Source: Bacillus sp. SLBN-46 (lineage in GTDB: Bacteria > Bacillota > Bacilli > Bacillales > Cytobacillaceae). Taken from it: a stretch of 64,000 nt of DNA. This document shows positions 56,516 to 64,000 of the stretch, piece after piece. Location: contig NZ_JAVIZM010000001.1 of assembly GCF_031453555.1 (NCBI RefSeq), positions 4,099,001-4,163,000 of the forward strand. The letters are read 5' to 3'. The notes beneath the pieces were generated by a model, which worked only from the letters and a program-made list of their open reading frames with translations, had not been told where the DNA came from and did no database searches. Both the position numbers and the translations under genes were made by a program. Each line of letters opens with the position of its first letter. The stretch's first letter is position 1.

Positions 56516-57358
56516 TTACGATCGTTTCTTTAAAAACCATTTGGATATTGGATGATTTTTTTTCGTTTTCTGAGTAATTACACTATTCGAGCTTGATAAT
56601 GACTCAGCCATTTTGAATACGCCTTTTGCAACCTCAGATTTCGCATGTTTAATGACAAATGGAACACCAAGATTAATGGATTGCGAACAAATCTGAAAGT
56701 CATTAGGAATATAAATTGGGTTTTCTGCAGCCAATATTTTTGCTGCATCCTCTGCATTTATGACACTTTCCATATTTGCTCTATTTATAATGATTCTTAC
56801 CCTGTCTTTAAGAACAAGGATGTCGAGCGTTTCTAAGAAAAGCTTGGTGTTTTTTAATGATGCCATTTCCAAGTTTGTTACCACCAAGATTTGATCCGCC
56901 TTCTCAATAAAACGTATAGATTGTTCATTTAAGCCCACCGGTGTATCGACCACAACATAATCATGACCAGTTAAAAGAAGATCTACTATTTTATTGGCTG
57001 CTTCATTTGTAACTAAGTCCGCAAATTCCGGTCTTTCTGGTGCAGACAGAACGTTCACTCCACTGTTATGAACGGCCAAATAATTGCTGAGGCTATGTTC
57101 ATCAATAGATTCGATTCCTTCTAAGACTTCTTTAACAGTAAGAGAAAATTTTAAATCCATCGCTAAGTTTACATCGCCAAATTGAAAATCCCCATCCAAA
57201 ATAGCAACAGAGACATTTTTCTTCCTTAGTGCTACTGCTAAATTTACGGTTAGTGTGGTACGACCAATCCCGCCTTTTGCACTGCAAACAGCAATCATTT
57301 TACCAAGCTGTGGATTCATATTTTGTTCTGCAGACTGCATATTATCGTGGCTTGTCAT
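56516..57358 (-). CDS. cpaE: CpaE/TadZ-like ParA-family ATPase
   Basis: A 280-residue MinD/ParA-type ATPase that in Tad systems positions the pilus machine. It has deviant Walker A SAKGGIGRTT with the signature Lys (K28) kept but Arg (R33) where Lys normally precedes Thr. Asp is in ILDGDFQFGD and the Walker B-like Asp in YVVVDTP. It lacks the N-terminal receiver-like domain of longer TadZ/CpaE proteins. ATP hydrolysis may be weak. Confidence 0.88.
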   Translation of the reverse strand: MTSHDNMQSAEQNMNPQLGKMIAVCSAKGGIGRTTLTVNLAVALRKKNVSVAILDGDFQFGDVNLAMDLKFSLTVKEVLEGIESIDEHSLSNYLAVHNSGVNVLSAPERPEFADLVTNEAANKIVDLLLTGHDYVVVDTPVGLNEQSIRFIEKADQILVVTNLEMASLKNTKLFLETLDILVLKDRVRIIINRANMESVINAEDAAKILAAENPIYIPNDFQICSQSINLGVPFVIKHAKSEVAKGVFKMAESLSSSNSVITQKTKKNHPISKWFLKKRS

Positions 57359-57378
57359 GAATCGTCACCTTCCATTAC

Positions 57379-58080
57379 TTATTGATTTGCCTTTGTGTTC
57401 GTACCTTCATCCATTAACGGCCGTTTATTTAGAATGAAATGAATCTTACCTTCTTCCGAAGCATTGACTAGTTTTAGCGCATCCTCGGGTTTTAGTTCTA
57501 ATGTGACTGAGCTGTATTCCGTATACGGCTCCTTTGTCTGTTCAGGCGTCTGCATTTTTCTACCCACGGCTAATACCCTTGCTTTTTCTAGCAAAATTAC
57601 TGATTGAGGGATTGGTTGATTGGTAGCGTCTTTTACTGCTTTTGTGAAAACTACATCCACTTCATCCTCCGGCTCTATTAAATTAGAGACAGACTGATTT
57701 ATATTAACCCCTACAGTTACAGCACGGTACCCTTCCATGACTTTCCGGGATACATAAACACCCTCTTCTTTCTCCGATCCAAGGCGATGGGATAAAATTG
57801 GCTCCCCTTTTTCAATCATTGCCATGGCTAGTTTTCCTTCTGCTTCCGACAAAGATTTTATTGTTTGAGGTAGTACATCTTTTGCCGGTTTTTTTACGAC
57901 TTCTAATTTTTCTACACTTATTTTTTCATTTTTATCGATTTTCTCTTTTGCCACTACAACGTCGACCATTTCAACTGTAGAGACCTTTTGTGTATTCATT
58001 TGCTTCGTATATTGAAAAAATAAAAATGTTGTAATCATCCCCATCACAAGTGATAGCAGTAATATCATTTTTGACTTCAA
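57379..58080 (-). CDS. cpaB: Flp pilus assembly protein CpaB (RcpC)
   Basis: A 233-residue protein with an N-terminal membrane helix and an SAF domain (VVVAKEKIDKNEKISVEKLE) followed by the RcpC/CpaB domain (GYRAVTVGVNINQSVSNLIEPEDEVDVVF). In Gram-negatives it works with the secretin; here, with no outer membrane, it probably acts at the cell wall. It starts at TTG 58080 with AGGTGA upstream; an ATG three codons on is less well placed. Confidence 0.88.
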   Translation of the reverse strand: MKSKMILLLSLVMGMITTFLFFQYTKQMNTQKVSTVEMVDVVVAKEKIDKNEKISVEKLEVVKKPAKDVLPQTIKSLSEAEGKLAMAMIEKGEPILSHRLGSEKEEGVYVSRKVMEGYRAVTVGVNINQSVSNLIEPEDEVDVVFTKAVKDATNQPIPQSVILLEKARVLAVGRKMQTPEQTKEPYTEYSSVTLELKPEDALKLVNASEEGKIHFILNKRPLMDEGTNTKANQ

Positions 58081-58090
58081 TTCGCATCAC

Positions 58091-59008
58091 CTACTCCGTT
58101 AATCGTATGCTGTATGCTCCCCGGTCCAAAGCACCCACATCAAACGTCCCTGCTCCAGCCCTTTTTATAAAAACTCCCTTTATAGAGGTATCTGTCGAAC
58201 TCATTGGATCTGTAATATAAAAATAGGCAAAACCCGTTATTTTTACACTTTTTAATTGATTACTATCAAAGCTATAAGGTTTATAAACCGGTACAAGCAG
58301 AATTCTAGAACAACTACGTAAACTGTAATCACCAGGTGGCTGTGTACAGCCATTTACCCGTTCATTTATTGCTGATCTTGTACTCCCTGCTATATTCCCT
58401 GTTTGCGTGTCAACGACATCGCCTATCTTTAGAAGCTCTGAATATCCGTATCGTAAGTTTTGTTCATAGGTTTTTGCTCCTGGACCACTAAGTGCCAAGA
58501 TGCCAAAATTCCCTGATGAAACTCCTGAGGAGTCAACTTTTAATTGGTATGTTTGGTAATATTCCAGAACAACGCTTTCGTCAATCCCTAATGGAGCGGC
58601 ACCTACTGCTTTCCCTATCGCTCCCAAGCTTGCTGCAGCTCTGGATGTGACGTCTGTTTTTTCAAAACCAAATAATTTCATAAACGTTAGACTAACTGGT
58701 TTTGTTAACCGTATGGTAATTTTATCTCCCATGTTAATATCAAGATTTGTTAACGTACTAGTTGCTTGGTGAGAATCTAAGATGTATTGAACCGTACTAG
58801 TAACTTTTTGTTCTGTATTTGGCAACTCCTGCGCCCCTGAGAGAACGGCTGCATTTGCAACCTTTTGCAGCTTTGTTTTTTCCATATAAATTAGGCTTCC
58901 ATCTATAGCCAGTCCTGCCATGCATAGGATCGTCATTAAAGAGATTGCACCCAAAATAAGAACATTCCCTTTTTCATCCTTTAGTAATCTACTTATAAAT
59001 TTTCGCAT
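58091..59008 (-). CDS. tadG: TadG-like pilus assembly protein
   Basis: A 305-residue protein with the TadE/TadG opening (KDEKGNVLILGAISLMTILC), an N-terminal membrane helix, then a large extracellular part (QKVANAAVLSGAQELPN). It has two Cys (CTQPPGDYSLRSC) that may form a disulfide. TadG proteins are minor, pseudopilin-like components. It lies 11 bp after tadE. Confidence 0.85.
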   Translation of the reverse strand: MRKFISRLLKDEKGNVLILGAISLMTILCMAGLAIDGSLIYMEKTKLQKVANAAVLSGAQELPNTEQKVTSTVQYILDSHQATSTLTNLDINMGDKITIRLTKPVSLTFMKLFGFEKTDVTSRAAASLGAIGKAVGAAPLGIDESVVLEYYQTYQLKVDSSGVSSGNFGILALSGPGAKTYEQNLRYGYSELLKIGDVVDTQTGNIAGSTRSAINERVNGCTQPPGDYSLRSCSRILLVPVYKPYSFDSNQLKSVKITGFAYFYITDPMSSTDTSIKGVFIKRAGAGTFDVGALDRGAYSIRLTE

Positions 59009-59018
59009 AATATTTCCC

Positions 59019-59402
59019 TCACTCTACGCGAATCGTTGAACTTGTTTCGATGGCAAAATTAGAGGGGAAGAACTTAGAAATCAAAGGAGTCAAAAAGGTC
59101 ATCGGATAACTTAGCTTTACTGTTACATAGTCTCCCGAACGTCTGACTGTATCCGCTGGAGTAATCGTCACCTGTAATTTTGTCTGATCCCCTAAATGAA
59201 CATATTGGTGGGCGAAAGTTGAAATGTCTGCATCCTTCTTTCCAAGACCACCTAGCCTAACCGTTTCCTGCGCAGCCATTTGTAAATGCGCATAAGAATA
59301 GATCACTCTACCAAAATCAAGAATCCCTACTAAAATCAATAAAAAAATAGGAATGATAAGCGCTGTTTCCACCAACGATTGGCCCCGCTCATCCTTTTTC
59401 AT
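59019..59402 (-). CDS. tadE: TadE-like pseudopilin
   Basis: A 127-residue minor pilin-like protein: DERGQSLVETALIIPIFLLILVG gives the short basic leader, the conserved Glu and the hydrophobic helix typical of TadE. A small extracellular domain follows. It overlaps the prepilin peptidase gene by four bases and is a likely substrate of that peptidase. Confidence 0.9.
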   Translation of the reverse strand: MKKDERGQSLVETALIIPIFLLILVGILDFGRVIYSYAHLQMAAQETVRLGGLGKKDADISTFAHQYVHLGDQTKLQVTITPADTVRRSGDYVTVKLSYPMTFLTPLISKFFPSNFAIETSSTIRVE

Positions 59403-59908
59403 AGAGATAATACTCCTGGAAAATAAGCTTGATAGATGGCACCTGCAGCGATTGCTACCCCGTAAGGAAGAGTTGTTTTCATGGAATTACTATCTTCTAT
59501 TAGCGAAAGCCTCATGCCATGTCGTAGGCCATGAATCATGTACAGGAATCTCTTTAACAATCCTTTACGATAAAAGAGAAAAATAATGGCCATGATTCCA
59601 CCCGCTAGCGCCATATATAAAGATGCCATTAAAACAAAACTAATACCCTTTAACCCACCAATCACAGCAAGTAGTTTGATATCTCCTGCCCCCATTCCTC
59701 CAAGTAGATAGGGAATAAATAATATTCCTAAACCTACAGCTGTGCCAAGAAAAGCTTCCGTTAATCCGTGCCATCCTCCGGTAATGGCGTGAAAAATCAA
59801 TGCTATGATTAAAAAAGGAAATAAGACCGCATTATAAATCTTCCGTTCCTTGATGTCTGTAATAACGCATATAGATAAAAGAATGATTAATAAATAATTA
59901 CTCCACAC
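59399..59908 (-). CDS. tadV: Prepilin peptidase TadV (A24 family)
   Basis: A 169-residue aspartic membrane protease with the two catalytic Asp: one in ITDIKERKIYN, the other in GMGAGDIKLL (GxGD). It has the peptidase domain only, with no N-methylase domain, as is usual for TadV. Six hydrophobic segments. It starts at GTG 59908 behind GGAGAGGAG. It processes the Flp prepilin and probably TadE. Confidence 0.9.
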   Translation of the reverse strand: MWSNYLLIILLSICVITDIKERKIYNAVLFPFLIIALIFHAITGGWHGLTEAFLGTAVGLGILFIPYLLGGMGAGDIKLLAVIGGLKGISFVLMASLYMALAGGIMAIIFLFYRKGLLKRFLYMIHGLRHGMRLSLIEDSNSMKTTLPYGVAIAAGAIYQAYFPGVLSL

Positions 59909-59953
59909 CTTGATTCTCTCCTCTCCTAAAGGATTTCATCTTTTTGAAAGAAA

Positions 59954-59986
59954 ATAGCCTCACGTTTTGAGAGAACGCAAGGCTAT
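59954..59986 (-). promoter_or_regulatory. Hairpin after the flp pilin gene
   Basis: Inverted repeat ATAGCCT/AGGCTAT with an inner CGTT/AACG, no long T-run. Located between flp and tadV; probably lets the pilin be made in excess over the assembly proteins. Confidence 0.6.
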
Positions 59987-60011
59987 GTAGAACATCAAGC
60001 TTAGAAATATA

Positions 60012-60218
60012 TTAATTAGTGCCGCCAGTTGTATCAGCAGCGTCTGCTCCTGCGCCTGCAATGGCATCTTTAGCATTATTAAATAAAGTTTCAATTTGAG
60101 AACGCATTGCGATCAAAACTGCCACTACTCCAACAGCGATTAAACCTAATACTAAACCATACTCAGTCATACCTTGTCCTTGTTCTTCTGTTAATAAAGC
60201 TTTCATTTTTTTCATCAT
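60012..60218 (-). CDS. flp: Flp-type major pilin
   Basis: A 68-residue prepilin: basic leader MMKKMKALLTEEQGQG, cleavage expected before MTEYG (the Flp Glu-Tyr motif at +3/+4). A hydrophobic helix (LVLGLIAVGVVAVLIA) and a short Ala/Gly/Asp tail ending DTTGGTN follow. Among the smallest pilin types, as is normal for Flp. It follows the DUF192 gene by 16 bp. Confidence 0.94.
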   Translation of the reverse strand: MMKKMKALLTEEQGQGMTEYGLVLGLIAVGVVAVLIAMRSQIETLFNNAKDAIAGAGADAADTTGGTN

Positions 60219-60234
60219 TTGTAAAAACCCCTTT

Positions 60235-60576
60235 TCAATTTATAGTTAAATAGTTTCCGATTTTTGTTTCCGTTTTTTGAATCATGCCTGCTGGCAATTC
60301 TAATACTGACTTTGCTCTTTTGTGATACTTTCCTACTGTTGCAGGCTTTACCGTTTCGTCCAGGCCTACAATTTCAAAATCTTCACTTAAGTAAAGGACA
60401 TCGATGGAATAATTCATGAAGAATGTGTGAATGGATTGGCAGGGTTGGATTAACAAGCCGTGTCCTGCTGGTAAACTTTTCGAAAACATCAGCCCTTTTA
60501 ATCTTTTAAAAAAGGTATCAGCTGTTGATAGATTGTTTGCCAGTTCCGCTCCGTTTGACAGATTCACGACTTTCAC
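60235..60576 (-). CDS. DUF192 family protein
   Basis: A 113-residue DUF192 protein (RLKGLMFSKSLPAGHGLLIQ, SIHTFFMNYSIDVLYLS, AKSVLELPAGM). It starts at GTG 60576 behind CGGAGGTGA. It has no signal peptide here, although many DUF192 proteins are exported. First gene of the pilus operon, directly behind the riboswitch-terminator, so it is controlled with the pilus. DUF192 genes are sometimes seen with tad loci; the function is not known. Confidence 0.88.
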   Translation of the reverse strand: MKVVNLSNGAELANNLSTADTFFKRLKGLMFSKSLPAGHGLLIQPCQSIHTFFMNYSIDVLYLSEDFEIVGLDETVKPATVGKYHKRAKSVLELPAGMIQKTETKIGNYLTIN

Positions 60577-60602
60577 TTATTTCACCTCCGAATAAAAGAA
60601 AT

Positions 60603-60629
60603 AACCCCGCCTTTACCGAAAGGGGGGTT
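60603..60629 (-). terminator. Riboswitch-linked intrinsic terminator
   Basis: GC-rich hairpin AACCCC-CCTTT/AAAGG-CGGGGTT followed on the reverse strand by TTATTTCTTTT. Its left arm and loop (CTTTCGGTAA, 60613-60622 reverse strand) can instead pair with the riboswitch 3' end. Confidence 0.85.
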
Positions 60630-60702
60630 AGTAAAATAGACTGACTAAATAGACATAGAAAACCTATGAGTAAATAGTAGTACTAATATGAAACACCCTG
60701 TT

Positions 60703-60790
60703 CTTTCGGTAACTGGCTGGCGTAGTGCAAAAGCACCTTAGCCCCTGTAGCTTTGCGTCACTGATTTTCATCAGCTTTGCCTTTATCGAG
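60703..60790 (-). promoter_or_regulatory. Cyclic-di-GMP-I (GEMM-I) riboswitch
   Basis: Read on the reverse strand: AAAGGCAAAGC, a P1 hairpin CTGAT-GAAA-ATCAG with GNRA loop, the invariant GACGCAAAGCTACAGGG, a second hairpin GGTGC-TTTT-GCAC, then GCCAGCCAGTTACCGA. Every conserved GEMM-I block is present, in order, including the ligand-contacting G, A and C positions of the class. It precedes the terminator at 60603 and the DUF192-flp-tad operon, so cyclic di-GMP should set pilus expression. Confidence 0.93.
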
Positions 60791-61052
60791 AATCAGTGTA
60801 TGCTTGTCCGACTGATCTCTTACTCACATAATAGAACTTTTTCACCTTAGAGAATATCCTACTAAAATACTATTTTACATTGAAGTTTATAGTTATTTTT
60901 TCCTATTTTCGACTAATACCCTTATAAAATCGACATGAAATGCGTATATCATCCTCAATTTACCTCAGTTGCCAATTTATTTAGGCGAATCATTCACCAT
61001 ACAATCGCCCAGACATATAATTTATAGATACCAATAAAAAAGGATGTTGATC

Positions 61053-61274
61053 ATGCCAGCCATCGTTGGAGTTGCACAGGTTATTACCCTTGGAAGCAGT
61101 TCAGTTTTCCATATTGGCGATGTGTATAAAATTATGCCTTTATCTACGGCCAAAACTTTCTCTGGAGCTGGTTCCTTTAACACAGGGGAGAGTTTACGTC
61201 TCAACAACAACTTGAGTTCCACAAATACATCGGACCAAGATGGAATCGATCAACCAATTACCCTCAACGCATAA
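61053..61274 (+). CDS. gerPA: Spore germination protein GerPA
   Basis: A 73-residue GerPA/GerPF-type protein (MPAIVGVAQVITLGSSSVFHIGD, GAGSFNTGE). It helps germinants pass through the spore coat. ATG 61053 follows AAGGATG. First of six gerP genes in order A-F. This operon is made late in the mother cell in B. subtilis; a rough sigma-K-like CATA element lies near 61013 but is not convincing by eye. Confidence 0.93.
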   Translation: MPAIVGVAQVITLGSSSVFHIGDVYKIMPLSTAKTFSGAGSFNTGESLRLNNNLSSTNTSDQDGIDQPITLNA

Positions 61275-61291
61275 AAAATGGGTGGTCTAAA

Positions 61292-61537
61292 ATGAATTAC
61301 TATATTCAGCAGTCAATTCAAATAAATTTTATAAGAATTGGAAGTATTTCCAATTCTTCTGTTATGCAAATTGGAAGTGCTGGAATAATAAAACCTTCAG
61401 CATACCTATATAATACCGGTGGATTTACAGAGCCAGCACCCAAGCCAATAAAAGCTATAGGAAGCTTAGTGGGTACACCAGCCGTTCCGTTACAGGCAGC
61501 TGTTAGAAAGCAAGACAACGCAGACGGAGACAAATAA
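61292..61537 (+). CDS. gerPB: Spore germination protein GerPB
   Basis: An 81-residue protein (MNYYIQQSIQINFIRIGSIS, SSVMQIGSAGIIKP, YNTGGFTEPAP) typical of GerPB; it lies 17 bp after gerPA. Spore coat/inner coat location is inferred from the family. Confidence 0.92.
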   Translation: MNYYIQQSIQINFIRIGSISNSSVMQIGSAGIIKPSAYLYNTGGFTEPAPKPIKAIGSLVGTPAVPLQAAVRKQDNADGDK

Positions 61538-61590
61538 ACCTTTCATCTATCTTTTTGGTTCTTCGATACTATCTATAGTGAGGTGATTTC

Positions 61591-62205
61591 ATGTATCAGG
61601 ATTATTCTCAATACCTTCAATGGCTGCAAATGTATATTCAAGCACAGGAAAAGAGAATCGTTACCTTGGAGGCTACTGTTCAAAAAATGCAAGAAGAAAT
61701 GAAGCAAATAAAGGAGAAGCATCCTATTCGAGTCGATAAAATTGAATATAAATTTGATCAATTGAAGGTAGAAACTCTTGAAGGAACATTAAACATCGGC
61801 CTGAATCCTTCTGACTTATCTGGGATTGAAGACTTTGCAGTTCAAAATCAGCAAATGAACGTCCCACCTCCACCGAAGGATCAAATGCAGCGATCCATGA
61901 AAATCGAAGAAGCGATATACAGATACCTTGAGACTGATTTACCTTCAATAGTAGAAGCCACCCAAAGAGAATTAGATGTTCCACCGAATGAAGCTTATTT
62001 ATCCTTTATCAAGCAAGATATAACGAAGCAACTTCCTAACCGAATTGAACATCATTTAAAAGCTAATCTACAAAACCAGCGATCATCAGAACATACAAAT
62101 GTTGATGACTTAATCATTGAAGCAATTAAGCAGGAGATTAAGAATGGAGTATCCGTGTTTTTTACTAACCTGCCAGAACACGTGAAAGGGATGAAACCGG
62201 AATGA
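61591..62205 (+). CDS. gerPC: Spore germination protein GerPC
   Basis: A 204-residue protein with an N-terminal coiled coil (residues about 5-45: LQWLQMYIQAQEKRIVTLEA...MQEEMKQIKEK), then VDKIEYKFDQLKVETLEGTLNIGLNPSD, diagnostic for GerPC. Needed with the other GerP proteins for coat permeability. Overlaps gerPD by four bases. Confidence 0.93.
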   Translation: MYQDYSQYLQWLQMYIQAQEKRIVTLEATVQKMQEEMKQIKEKHPIRVDKIEYKFDQLKVETLEGTLNIGLNPSDLSGIEDFAVQNQQMNVPPPPKDQMQRSMKIEEAIYRYLETDLPSIVEATQRELDVPPNEAYLSFIKQDITKQLPNRIEHHLKANLQNQRSSEHTNVDDLIIEAIKQEIKNGVSVFFTNLPEHVKGMKPE

Positions 62206-62384
62206 ACTTTGAAGTCTATAATCGTGAGCTAATCGTCCAAAATATAAAAATTATTGGGGTAGCCAGCTCATCATTAGTCTTGGTAGGCGATACGGAATCG
62301 ATTCAATTAGCATCAACTTTTGATACACCTGCTGAATCCTTGATTATCGGTCCCTTTGTACCACTGCAATCGGACGTGACTTGA
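62202..62384 (+). CDS. gerPD: Spore germination protein GerPD
   Basis: A 60-residue protein (NFEVYNRELIVQNIKIIGVA, SSLVLVGDTESIQLAST) matching GerPD. Coupled to gerPC through ATGA, and its stop abuts the gerPE start. Confidence 0.92.
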   Translation: MNFEVYNRELIVQNIKIIGVASSSLVLVGDTESIQLASTFDTPAESLIIGPFVPLQSDVT

Positions 62385-62386
62385 TT

Positions 62387-62785
62387 ATGCTAGCTAGAAC
62401 ATCTTGTGTCGATGCAATTAATATAGACATCGTCTCGTTTGCTTCTATCCTCCAGCTAGGAGATTCCTGTATAATTAATGGATTTTCTAAAGCACTCGCT
62501 GTACAAAGGGAAACAGAGCAGTTTTATGGAAATGAAGGGGATCTTTTTTCCTATCCTGTCTTTTCCGAACCAATTCCTTTCGAGTCAATTAGCGAGGACG
62601 TCTCATTTTCTCACCAACACTTAAACCCAGTTATTAAGGTTCATAACATTGACATCATCGCTATTTCATCCTCCTCGCTTTTACATGTAGGTAACAGCAA
62701 AGATGTTTCAATGGAGGTACGGGTAAAGCATATCAGACAGCTTCTTCCTGTTCCTAGAGAAGAAGATCAAGAACAAGGACAATGA
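62387..62785 (+). CDS. gerPE: Spore germination protein GerPE
   Basis: A 132-residue protein. I start at ATG 62387 (MLARTSCVDAINIDIVSFAS), which matches the family N-terminus, rather than at the TTG overlapping the gerPD stop. It has two similar halves around ILQLGDS and LLHVGNS. Confidence 0.9.
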   Translation: MLARTSCVDAINIDIVSFASILQLGDSCIINGFSKALAVQRETEQFYGNEGDLFSYPVFSEPIPFESISEDVSFSHQHLNPVIKVHNIDIIAISSSSLLHVGNSKDVSMEVRVKHIRQLLPVPREEDQEQGQ

Positions 62786-62839
62786 TCCACGCATAGGTTA
62801 AATATTATATGGAATCAGTCAATGAAAAGGATGTTTTAG

Positions 62840-63058
62840 ATGCCAGCGATTATCGGTCCAGTACAAATCGTTAACGTAGGCGGGGGAATTGTGCAATTTG
62901 GGGATGCTTTATATATTTCACCGAAAAGCGGGTCCAAAACAAATGCCGGTTCAGGAGCATTTAATACTGGGGGATTCATTATAACAAATAATGGATTAAG
63001 CGGTACGAATGTTCTTGATACAAACCTTATCGACCAGCCTATAGCGGGTAATAATTAA
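62840..63058 (+). CDS. gerPF: Spore germination protein GerPF
   Basis: A 72-residue paralogue of GerPA (MPAIIGPVQIVNVGGGIVQFGD, GSGAFNTGGF). Last gene of the operon, followed by a terminator. Confidence 0.93.
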   Translation: MPAIIGPVQIVNVGGGIVQFGDALYISPKSGSKTNAGSGAFNTGGFIITNNGLSGTNVLDTNLIDQPIAGNN

Positions 63059-63060
63059 AA

Positions 63061-63089
63061 AATGAGGATGACTTAATGTCAGCCTCATT
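63061..63089. terminator. Bidirectional terminator between gerPF and addA
   Basis: Hairpin AATGAGGATGAC/GTCAGCCTCATT flanked by A- and T-runs, shared by convergent genes. Confidence 0.8.
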
Positions 63090-63101
63090 TTTTAATTAAC
63101 T

Positions 63102-64000
63102 TTATTTATTAACCTTTAAAATATGGGCTCCATCAAAGAAAAATAAATATCTTTCTACAACATTTCTTTTCCAAATCTGTTCAATCGCCCTTGTATATAA
63201 ATTAATTTGCAGCTTGTAACGATCTTCAAGGATGGGGCTTGCCTGTGAAAAACCACCTTTATACCTGTCTGTAATTCCATCTGATTTATAATCAATTAGT
63301 ACCAAGCCATTTTCATCTTCAAGGATGCAATCAATAATTCCTTGTACAAAAACAGCTTCCTCTGAATCTTTCCAATTTGGATAAACTTCATTTGCAGGCA
63401 GTGAGAGTGTGAACGGGATTTCCCTATGAATAGCTTTCGCATGAAAATACCTTTGTCCCAGTTCTGAATGAAAAAACTGAACAATTAATTTGCCATCAAT
63501 TACCTCCGCTTGCTCCGGGGATAGCAACTCATTATTTACCATCCATTCAAGTTGTTCCTTTATGGATTCCTCACTAATAGGTCTTGATAGGTCCACATGC
63601 TGCATCACCATATGCATGGCTGTCCCCCGCTCAGCAGGGCTTAACTGTTTTTCCTGCATAAACTTAGGTCGCTTTGAGATGGTCTTCTTAAAATGTCGAA
63701 CAAGTTCTGTACCGCTATGTTCATCCGCTATTTCCCTGCTGCGCTTGATTTCAGAAACCGATTGCTTTGAGCGATGGATCGCTGCGCTTGGATAAGAATA
63801 TTCCCAAGTTAATCGGTCTTGTATTTCCTCAGCAAAAAGGGATTCTACTGGTACTGGTTCTGCCTTTTGTACCATCTCCATAAAGTGGTCTTGTTCCAGT
63901 TCAAGTGTTAATTCCTGTTTTTTAATTTCTTCCGCATTTAGTAATGAAATGTTCCATGAAGAAGGATGATTGGTAATTTCTGATGGAACTAGTATATTGA
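63102..64000 (-). CDS. addA: Helicase-nuclease subunit AddA, C-terminal part
   Basis: The 3' end of addA; the frame is open past the window edge, so an apparent start at 63881 is not the real one. The visible part contains the RecB-type nuclease motifs: GTAMHMVMQHVDL, VQGIIDCILEDENGLVLIDYKSD (the catalytic Asp and Lys), and the end RYLFFFDGAHILKV. AddAB repairs double-strand breaks. Gene order addA-gerP is like B. subtilis, though sbcDC is absent between them. Confidence 0.93.
   Translation of the reverse strand, partial: NILVPSEITNHPSSWNISLLNAEEIKKQELTLELEQDHFMEMVQKAEPVPVESLFAEEIQDRLTWEYSYPSAAIHRSKQSVSEIKRSREIADEHSGTELVRHFKKTISKRPKFMQEKQLSPAERGTAMHMVMQHVDLSRPISEESIKEQLEWMVNNELLSPEQAEVIDGKLIVQFFHSELGQRYFHAKAIHREIPFTLSLPANEVYPNWKDSEEAVFVQGIIDCILEDENGLVLIDYKSDGITDRYKGGFSQASPILEDRYKLQINLYTRAIEQIWKRNVVERYLFFFDGAHILKVNK

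Noticed and set aside
63102..63881. A stand-alone 259-residue RecB-type nuclease
   Set aside because: The frame stays open with AddA-like sequence to the window edge; the Met at 63881 is internal.

Overview
The window looks like chromosome of a low-GC, spore-forming Bacillaceae bacterium. It carries a complete gerP spore-coat operon, med-comZ, mecA, spx and a tryptophan T-box. Gene order matches, in reverse, the stretch of the Bacillus subtilis chromosome from addA/gerP through yis, yit and yja to opp, spx and mecA. A Neobacillus-like or related Bacillus is my guess. The genus rests on overall impression, not on a computed comparison.

Layout. 1-9.3 kb: cardiolipin synthase (cut by the window edge), mecA, spx and the oppABCDF oligopeptide importer. 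9.4-12 kb: a DUF3899 membrane protein, T-box-controlled trpS (reading frame broken near its end) and yjbA. 12-12.9 kb: non-coding DNA with a large hairpin and seven exact-length 52-bp tandem repeats. 12.9-18.7 kb: the app oligopeptide importer, with appD frameshifted. 18.9-28.8 kb: yjaZ, fabF, fabH (with a probable FapR operator), yjzB-like, comZ, med, yjaV, yjaU, yjzD, clpB (with a textbook CtsR box) and yjzC.

29.1-36 kb is an anaerobiosis and molybdenum/tungsten-cofactor block absent from the corresponding B. subtilis locus. It holds two Fnr-type regulators with C-terminal cluster cysteines, mobB-moeA, the ric iron-sulfur/NO repair protein, moaA and a radical SAM/SPASM protein. Two Fnr-box palindromes lie upstream of ric and of the radical SAM gene, each centred 41.5 bp from the start site inferred from a nearby -10. 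36-47.5 kb is the conserved yit/yis region: a SufT-like factor, YitU, a secreted BsuPI/Gmad2 protein, YitT, DegV, CvfB, YajQ, an SDR, a membrane-anchored amylase-like protein lacking the catalytic residues, AsnO and YisN.

47.7-51.6 kb carries an E1-like MoeB/ThiF protein, a tungsten-type aldehyde:ferredoxin oxidoreductase, a MoaD-like protein and a 90-residue partner that also ends in Gly-Gly. 51.7-53.1 kb: yisL and yisK. 53.1-60.8 kb is a ten-gene Flp/Tad pilus operon preceded by a cyclic-di-GMP-I (GEMM-I) riboswitch and a terminator; this is the most interesting part of the window. 61-64 kb: gerPA-PF and the 3' end of addA.

Two conserved genes (trpS and appD) each carry what looks like one extra base. 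Sequence error should therefore be considered before biology is read into either break.
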